Source: Triplophysa rosa
Taxonomy: Eukaryota; Chordata; Actinopteri; Cypriniformes; Nemacheilidae
Direction: 5' to 3'
NCBI RefSeq assembly: GCF_024868665.1
Contig: NC_079904.1
Span: 19,097,783-19,161,782, forward strand
DNA length: 64,000 nucleotides
Numbering within the stretch: position 1 is the first letter of the stretch; each line of letters opens with the position of its first letter. The translations under genes were made by a program, and so were the position numbers. Positions 57,091 to 64,000 of this stretch are shown piece after piece. Below the pieces are notes generated by a model. The model had not been told where the DNA came from. It worked only from the letters and a program-made list of their open reading frames with translations, and did not search any database.

Positions 57091-57750
57091 GCCTAAAAGA
57101 ACCGATGTAACACCCCTCCTGATTTTACTTCACTGGCTGCCAGTTGCCGCCCGCATTAAGTTTAAATTGCTGACACTGGCCTTCACAACGATAACGGCAA
57201 ATTCGCCCCTTTACCTTAACTCCCTGCTCCAGGTCTACATCCAACCTTTCATCTTCGGTCTGATAATGAGCGACACCTGGTTGTTTCATCACAGCGATGC
57301 ACCAAATTGCTTGCAAAAACCTTTACTCATTCGGTTCCCCTGTGGTGGAATGAACTGCCAGCCTCCACCCGAACTACATAATCCTTCACAACTTTCCAAA
57401 AACAGCTCAATTCTCTCCTTTGCGTACTCCAGGTTTAATCCTAATAGCATGACCTTGTAAACTAACGGTACTGTTTAGCGTGTTGACAAAATGTTTATAT
57501 GCTCCCCTACTTGTAAGTCCCTTTGGATAAAAGCATCTGCCAAATGAATAAATGTAAATGTAGATGTAGTAAGCAATGTACGAAGAACGTGCCCCTGTCC
57601 TTCGGTTACACTGGAAGCACAACTAACACAGTTTTTAAATGCATATTTCATATATTTAAATAAAGCACAGATGTGATTTTTCCAGAATTGGACATCACTT
57701 TGGGCCACTACTATACATACTGTATCAAGTAATATTTATTTTGTACGTAC

Positions 57751-57943
57751 CTGCAACATAATCCCCAATGCCAACAGTAGTCAGGGTGATAACCACAAAA
57801 TAGATGGACTCTAAGCCAGTCCATCTTTCAATGTGTTTGAAGATGATAGCTGGTATTGTGACGAAGAGAATGCAGCCAGCCAAGATGAACAGCAATGTAG
57901 AGGCTACTCGAATCTTTGTCTGGCTTATCTGATTGTGTTTGCG
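57751..57943 (-). CDS. kcnk10: TREK-2 exon: transmembrane segment 3 and pore loop 2 (selectivity filter GIG)
   Basis: 193 nt, acceptor CCCTGCAG before 57943 and donor GTACGT after 57751. Reads [35 protein letters not shown] (third membrane helix), then [14 protein letters not shown] and [10 protein letters not shown]. In TREK and TRAAK channels the second filter is GFGD; here the Phe codon position is ATT (Ile, 57767-57769). All else is as expected for a K2P channel. Earlier exons (first membrane helices, pore loop 1) are not seen up to 64000 and must lie further upstream on the - strand. The intron to the next exon is about 16.8 kb. Confidence 0.95.
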
Positions 57944-58836
57944 CTGCAGGGATGAAATAGAAACAAAGCAATATCAACATGATAAATGAAGCAATATAGT
58001 ATAAGGGCCATTCTAAGTCACGCCCACTGCATGACCTCGCTACTAGCAGCAACCACATGTGGCATGACAAGACACTTTGTGGGGTGTTTTGAGTAGCTAC
58101 ATTTAGAAACCACTATCTCAGCATGTTGGATCCTTCTGGTATCAAAAGCCACAGTTTTCTATTAATTTACTAGCCAGGTAGGGTCGAACCAACCTATCAC
58201 AAGATAATGATCCAATATAGCTTCCCAGATAAAGATGAAAAGAAATGATATTGCATACTCTTCTATGATCTTATTTGACATTCTACTGTAACTTTAATAT
58301 GCTATAGTAACCATTTTAATACTCAAATGTTTAGCATCAGCAAGGAGCCTAAATCAGCAAGGTGATGGGGTGATGCTGTACAGTCCCAGTAAAGCATGTC
58401 AGATCACAGAGGTTTGGCTGCATCCTCTGCAACCCATAACTCAAAATTGGCATGCAAAATGGGAAGTGGGCTGTGCAAACTGGGTTTAAACTTAATTGTG
58501 TCAGGGTGGCCGCGGGTCCTTAAAAAGTCTTACATTTCAGATTCTACAGGTCATTTACGCAAAAAATCTTTCCATCTGATGGACCAAATGACGGTTTAAA
58601 ATCATTGAACAGACCTAAGATTTTTCTCCCCGCAATAGTTACTGTGTCATCAGTGAGAACTAAGGTCGCAGAATACAGGTTGAAGTACAGTTAGTTTACA
58701 GCATCCTAGCTAGTTTAAATGCAAGTTTAATAAAAATGGCTAGAACAATGAGTTCTCGTGGTGGTTAAAGCCGGTGCCTGGAAATGTATACTAGACAAAC
58801 TGTGCCGTTTGTCGGACATGTTTTAAACTCTGTATG
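57944..58836. other. kcnk10 intron, no gene recognised
   Basis: No further kcnk10 exon is visible. A block at about 58504-58620 starting AGGGTGGCCGCGGGTCCTTA and continuing AAAAAGTCTTACATT resembles a known type of fish DNA-transposon end, but no partner was found. Confidence 0.35.
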
Positions 58837-59157
58837 AAAGTGAAAGTGATGTGATGCCAAGTATGGTGTTCCATACTCGGAATTTGTGCTGTGAATTTAA
58901 CCCATCCAAGTGCATACACACAGCAGTGATTAACACACACACACACACCGTGAACACACACCCAGAGCAGTGAGCAGTCATTGGAGCAGTTGGGGGATCG
59001 GTGCCTTGCTCAAGGGCTCACCACAGCCGTGGTATTGAAGGAGGAGGAGAGCGCTAATCATTCACTCCCCCCACCTACAATCCCTGCTGGTACTGAGGCT
59101 CGAACTGGCAATGTTTGGGTTACAAGTCTCAGTCTCTAACCATTAGGCCACGACTGT
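58837..59157 (-). mobile_element. V-SINE/DANA-like SINE, well preserved
   Basis: On the - strand: tRNA-like head (GGCCTAATGGTTAGAGACTG with a GTTCGAGCCTC B box), a conserved centre (TGAGCAAGGCACCGATCCCC, CAACTGCTCC), then GTGTGTGTTCAC repeats, CACTTGGATGGGTTAAATTC and a 3' block with GAGTATGGAACACCATACTT. A diverged + strand copy is at 7244-7470. Confidence 0.85.
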
Positions 59158-62140
59158 ATGAGCATCGGGGTGGTGGAATCACACAGGCACAGAGAGAAGC
59201 AATGAGCCTCCAGCAGATTACTTTTTCACTGTTTTTATATTGTGAGTTATGGATAATGTACAGCCGCTTCATATTGCAGAGTAAAACCTGACAGGACTAC
59301 ACATCCTTACTCCCGACTCGTCACATACAGTATTTACGCTCAGTCAGCGCCCTTCGGCGTCACTTTTGAATGCGCAGGGTACGCCTTTGGCGTCGTTTTT
59401 CGACGTGAAAGAAACGCAAATTTTACCATCATTGTGAAAATGCATATTAGATATAATTTGCAATGATGTTTCGGGGATTAATTTAAGTTTAATGGCCAGG
59501 ATAATTATGTTTCCATGATGCTATTCAGGCAGTTTGAGCAAGTAATTTAAACAGTTTATTTATCGTAATATAAAACACAAGCTACAAGCAGTCACAATGT
59601 TGTTAAAAAAACAGATATTCGAAGGGTCCCATTCGAAACGGTCGATTTTTATGAGGAACAGATGCGAAATCGATCACCGTCTGCCGTAAATCTCAGATCC
59701 GGTGAATAAATAACGACATTCAAAAATTGCCGCCAGAGGAAGTTACGTCAGCTTCGATGCCATTGGCTCTCCCGTGACTTGTGACCATTCACGTCATTTC
59801 GTTGGCTTTGAACGTGAAACGGTATGTTCCGGTTTATATTTTGAATCGGTGCCGACCTCATGCATTCACGGACATTCATGGCATCTTCATGTAAAGTTAT
59901 CATACGGCTTCGGTGCAAAAAGGTCTGCAAAACAAGTTGTTTGTAATACTTCGTAATGCTTTAGGTCAGTTTGTGCAATAAAACCTGTGAATACTTTTAT
60001 TCGCATGTTGTGTTTTATATGGTTGAGAAGTGGTTAGGGTGAGGGTGGAGTTGGAGTTAGGTGCTACAAATTTTTAAAAACATAAATAAATATGAAATGC
60101 TAAGAATTGCACGCATCTCAGACTGGAGCATTTAGCTAACAGCAACGCAGTTCCCTGTTCGTCAAAAAACGGGGTACCCTTCATGATGTTTAATTAACAA
60201 AGTTCGGGAGGAGACGGAGCATATAATCAGCAAGGCTGGTCCACCATCAGTAATCACCGCATCTACCCAGCATTTAATCAGCCCGGCTGGTCTACCATCA
60301 GCAATCACCGCGTCTACCCTATCAGCTCAAGCAAGCACTCTTATAAATAGGAAAACCATCTTACCTGCTTCATCTCTTCAGATCAGCATCGATAAGTTTC
60401 GTTCGATGCTATGTCCTAGGATCTTTACAAGTAGTAATCATGTCTCGGACGTTTCACAACAGCGTTGCTCATAGACGCACACGCAAAACAGCAGCTTGTT
60501 TGCAATACACGGTTCTTTTTGCTTTTCGATAAATATTCCCAAACAAAAACCAAGCTCTAAAAGGATTTCATTAACTCAGGAAGGACGTAAGGTATTCAAG
60601 GGATCCTACGGATTTTAAAAGCGCTGCAGCCGAGCAGCAGGCCCGATCCGTAAAGCAACATTTCCACTTACATCTTCCTCGCAGTTTCGGGAAGTGATTC
60701 CGTATCCCCGCTGGTTTACGTCGCGCACGTCACCTCGTTCGTTCCCAGATGCTATTGCTGCCAGTATGCTAGCTCGTTGCTAAACGCCGGCTCGCTGCTA
60801 ACGCCGGCTCGCTGCTAGCTCACTGCTAATGGGACACGAGTGTTCAGACGCCGGCACCAGTAAACATATGCTAGTCAGGCTCGCAAGATCACCGTATTTC
60901 GACCCAATCCAATAACGATACGCTAATGCCAACATGTTAACGTTTCAATGGCTGTACACCCATCTTCTGCAAAGAGAAACAATCATCTTGGGTGAAACAA
61001 TTCATTCTGTCGTTCCATGCAGTCACTCTAATCAACCCCAAATTCTATGACTCATTTCAGTTACCTCACAATGTACGATGTAAAAACTGAGTTTACTAGT
61101 GTTTGAACCGCCGAACTCGCTGTTGCGCAAGAAGCTGGGTGAGTACAATCTTTTTACTTGAAATTACATTTTGCTTTATCCACTGTCATGCCGTTGCCAC
61201 TGCTGCACTCAAGAATGGTATATCGATGGCCAGCACGGGTGCACCTCCTCGGCGCCCGTGCCATTCAACGAACGACAGTCAAACAACGTAAAATTCCAGA
61301 GATTAGTAACATAATCGGCACTTCCGAAAGGGATTGTTGGTTAACTAAAATTTTTTTCCGTATCATACGGTAACTTGCTCACTCTCAGCGTCTCCCTGCT
61401 CGCACATAAAGCTAAGCATCATGCACACACTGGAATAACTCCTTCAAGCACAGGTATCACCTACACAGGACTTTATCACTATCGATGTAAACTTGCAACT
61501 ATTGTTTTAACCTTTGCAAACAGACCTTGTGCGTTCACTGAGGTGTCAGAGACATTTATACGCTCACAAACTCGCCATACGAAACTAAACATCATCGCAT
61601 ACCTGCAGGTCATATGGGCTCTCGGGCAGTCCCCAGCCAAAAGCGAACAATCCCCAGACTTTTCAGTATCATATTCCGGCTACACAAGACGACATTCGAC
61701 CACAACATGTCCAGTTCAACCCCTGCTCACAAGAAAGAGCCTACGATCGTCAGGTCGCAGCAGCAGCCGACCTCAGCAGCGCAAGCAAGCCACCAGCCAG
61801 CATGGGTAGCACCACGGATTCCTAGGACGCCATGGACCACCCAGTCGAGAGATTCCAGCAGCTCATCCCTCCAGCCGCATTGCAGCGCACGGCTCCAGCC
61901 AACGCCCCATCAGTAGCTGTCACTGCTAGCCACCCAAGCTACGCTAGCTTGCTACCACCCGGAGCCCTGGCTCACTCATACCCCTTCCCCGCCCCAGACT
62001 CTTGACCACTAGCGTCAGGCTGCCTCCGCTAGCAACTCAGGCGCCGGTCCCCGGACCTTACAAAGCCACTTAAGAAGCCGCTGCTAGCGAGAGCATGCCT
62101 CCGCTAGCCGCTCAAGCAGCTGCCATTCCCTCCCTTCTCT
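59158..62140. other. kcnk10 intron / 5' region of the recombinase element
   Basis: No host gene seen. Possible structures: an inverted pair GGGTACGCCTTTGGCGTCG (59378) and CGTCAAAAAACGGGGTACCC (60158), maybe the ends of a small transposon. Also a two-copy 50-bp direct repeat (AATCAGCAAGGCTGGTCCAC at about 60229 and AATCAGCCCGGCTGGTCTAC at about 60277), and short GCTCGCTGCTA repeats at about 60763-60830. The Ser/Thr/Gln-rich frames at 61375-61916 may be the start of the recombinase element. Confidence 0.35.
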
Positions 62141-62149
62141 CTTTTCCAC

Positions 62150-64000
62150 AGGCCCGTCTGCAATTCTCTTTGGCCACAGCATCAGCGATGCCCATGCCAG
62201 CCAACGCACTGGCATGGAACCGCCTCCCGTCTCAGGAACCATCAGATCACAGATTCTGGCAGAAGTTCAAGCTGCTGGCGCCCGAATTGGTACCTCTCTA
62301 TCAGAGCTGATCTTCCAAAAAACCTCCCCCTGAAAACCATCCTCGATGCCTCTCTCAGCTCCATCATTCAGGCCATCTCCTCTAGGACCCTCCAAGCATA
62401 TCTCACCGCATGTAAATGTTTCAGGTCTTTTCACCAGGGGTGCAACATCCCCTTTCCCGATTTCTCTCATCACCATCACCTCATTCATCTCCTTCCTCAA
62501 CATTTCAATAAACCTTCAGGCCAGCTCAATTAAGGATACCTGAGCGGAGTCCATTCTTCCATAAACTCATATTCAACTCTCAATCACCAGCCATAGCAAG
62601 CTCACAAACATCTATGATCATCAAGAGCATCCAGAGAACCCAGCCCACCCGTCCAGATGCCAGGCAACCCATAACCTCGGAAATACTAACCAAATACACC
62701 TCTACCCTCCGCAAAGGATACCACTCCAGGTACGTCGCCCGCACACTCGACGCCATGTTAATCCAGGCATTCTTCGGTTTTCTAAGATCCTCGGAAATCT
62801 CCACTCGATCCAGAGACAATGTCATACTCCATCAAGCAAAGCAAGACTGACCAAACCAGGAGAGGCCATTTCGTCTATATTTTCAACCTTCAGTCACCGA
62901 TTCAACCTTATCAGACCCTCCTAGCCTACCTTCACTTCAGGAAATCCCAAACCAAAACCACATTGGATCCTCTCTTCGTCGACGAATCCAACCGCCCAGC
63001 TACACGCTTCTGGTTTCAAAAGCACCTCAAAGCTGTCCTGCTCCTCTCCGGCATCCCCGCAGTCCACTTTTCCGGCCACTCCTTCCGCATAGGCGCAGCA
63101 ACCACAGCCGCCCAAAAAGGCCTCTCGCAGTCTCAAATTCAAGCACTAGGGCGCTGGACATCGGAAGCTTTCAAGAGCTACATCAGGTCAGATCGCTCCA
63201 TCATCAGGGAAGTCCATCGAACCCTCATTTCCCGAATCCATCCTTCACCTGCACGGGCTCGAACCTCCACCACTTCGGCCTTCATCTCCCTAGCGGGAGA
63301 CCTCACCACCACAGCAACCACCTCAGCAATCACCAGGGATTTCATTCAAGACACGTTGCTTCAGACCGCGCCCGCAGGGGCCAGCGCCCACGTCTCGGGC
63401 TCTGCCGCAGCAGACTCTACAGCAGAAACCAACAGCGCAGCAGCGACCGCCTCGGCAGAGGCCTGCGCTTCCATCGCAACAATAGCAATCAGCATCTTCA
63501 AAGCCACATCAGCAGAGGCCAGCACTTCTTCTCAATGTAGAAACCAGCATCACGGCAGCGACCGCCTCGATAGAGGCCCGTGCTTTCATCCCAAATGTAG
63601 AAGCCAGCACCGCAGCAGCGACCGCCTCGAAAGAGGCCCGCGCTTTCACCTCAAGCGTAGAAGTTCCATCTCAAGCATAGGTGCCAGCATCGCCGCAACG
63701 ACCGCCTCCGCAGGGGCCTGTGCTTCCCTCTCAAGTGGCGAAGGCGAAGCCAGTATCGCCACAGAGGCCCGGCTTTCCATCTCGAATACAGAAGCCAGTA
63801 TCGTCGCAGAGGCCCGGCTTTCCATCTCGAATACAGAAGCCAGTATCGCCACAGAGGCCCGGCTTTCCATCTCGAATACAGAAGCCAGTATCGCCGCAGC
63901 GACCGCTTCCGCAAAGGCTCATGCTTACATCCCAAGCGCAGAAGCCAGCATCGCCACAGCGAACGCTTCCGCAGAGGCCAGCGATAGCATCTCGTGCTAT
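62150..64000 (+). pseudogene. Crypton/Ngaro-like tyrosine recombinase with repetitive Ala/Ser tail (runs off window)
   Basis: The N-terminal half is broken: LDASLSSIIQAISSRTLQAY, FPDFSLITITSFISFLNIS and GVHSSINSYSTLNHQP lie in different frames. From 62614 one frame reads SEILTKYTSTLRKGYHSRYV and FFGFLRSSEISTRS (catalytic Arg at 62785). After one frameshift near 62840 it continues as KQSKTDQTRRGHFVYI, FSGHSFRIGAATTAAQKG (His 63077, Arg 63086), LGRWTSEAFKSYIR (Trp 63155, Tyr 63179). All five catalytic positions are present. That last frame is open without a stop to 64000, about 390 codons, and enters Ala/Ser/Glu-rich repeats. No reverse transcriptase is seen upstream, favouring a Crypton over a Ngaro. 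Confidence 0.75.
63480..64000 (+). repeat. Minisatellite (about 60-bp and 45-bp units) in the recombinase tail
   Basis: Early units of about 60 bp contain GCAGCGACCGCCTC and AGAGGCCCGTGCTTTC-like blocks (63550-63720). From about 63745 come three near-identical 45-bp units (EARLSISNTEASIAT), which lack the GCGACCGCCTC block, and then longer units again to the window end. One forward frame and two reverse frames are open across it. The array continues beyond the window. Confidence 0.85.

Larger units (their letters stand above)
53340..57561 (+). mobile_element. L2-type LINE with 3' tail, carrying two nested hAT elements
   Basis: An endonuclease piece (about 53490-53652: CVVIYRPPGQLENFLEELDT) is interrupted at 53661-54964 by a hAT element. 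It resumes with MHVSDHFFIKFTF (55094), linker, and reverse transcriptase (55740-57090) split by a 193-bp hAT element at 56265. A degraded end and GTAAGTCCCTTTGGATAAA plus ATAAATGTAAATGTAG tail (57511-57561) follow. The first part also lacks the bases that encode the LGDF block present in the - strand copy, a small deletion at about 53608. Confidence 0.85.

Noticed and set aside
63646..63935. Reverse-strand frames repeating ILASVFEMESRAS
   Set aside because: They are shadows of the 45-bp repeat in the recombinase tail.
57944..64000. Further kcnk10 exon with pore loop 1 (GYG)
   Set aside because: No reverse-strand match to the expected GIGDQLGT or TTIGYG blocks was found by eye; it should lie beyond the window.

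Overview
The window looks like nuclear DNA of a ray-finned fish, probably cypriniform. It holds vertebrate genes with GT-AG introns, and L2-type LINEs and tRNA-derived SINEs that share one 3' tail. It also holds DIRS1-like elements, hAT and Tc1 transposons, and many CA, TA and CT microsatellites. The call is inferred from sequence content and recall of repeat families; no database was searched.

Only two host genes are supported. At the left edge (1-1048, + strand) is the C-terminal part of dermatan sulfate epimerase (dse), open from the window edge to its own stop. On the - strand are three consecutive 3' exons of the two-pore potassium channel TREK-2 (kcnk10): 57751-57943, 40762-40904 and 39971-40627. 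They join in phase with good splice sites and give the C-terminal 330 residues. The two genes converge on about 39 kb of non-coding DNA, and the 16.8-kb intron between the first two kcnk10 exons is full of transposons.

Everything else recognisable is mobile DNA or its debris. 1.4-11 kb: a SINE, a solo LTR, a hAT element with a perfect 8-bp target duplication that has taken in a LINE end, a V-SINE-like copy and a dead Tc1. 11-24 kb: a decayed Gypsy element, a hAT transposase relic, a second hAT with perfect 8-bp duplication, scrambled DIRS pieces and another Gypsy piece. 25-30 kb: a nearly full-length DIRS element with inverted terminal repeats and internal complementary region. 30-35 kb: an L2 LINE broken by an LTR element that itself carries a nested solo LTR. 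37-42 kb: small DNA transposons around the last kcnk10 exons. 42-46 kb: a third DIRS copy in the opposite orientation. 48-50.4 kb: three minisatellites in gag-like sequence. 50.5-57.6 kb: two L2 copies back to back, one carrying two nested hAT elements. 61-64 kb: a tyrosine-recombinase element whose frame runs on into a repetitive Ala/Ser-rich tail.

I found no CRISPR array, rRNA gene, functional tRNA gene, operon or clearly new multi-gene system. The best leads are a Phe-to-Ile change in the second pore loop of kcnk10, the recombinase with the repetitive tail, an exact 253-bp higher-order duplication in a 36-bp minisatellite, and a set of nested insertions datable by their target duplications.
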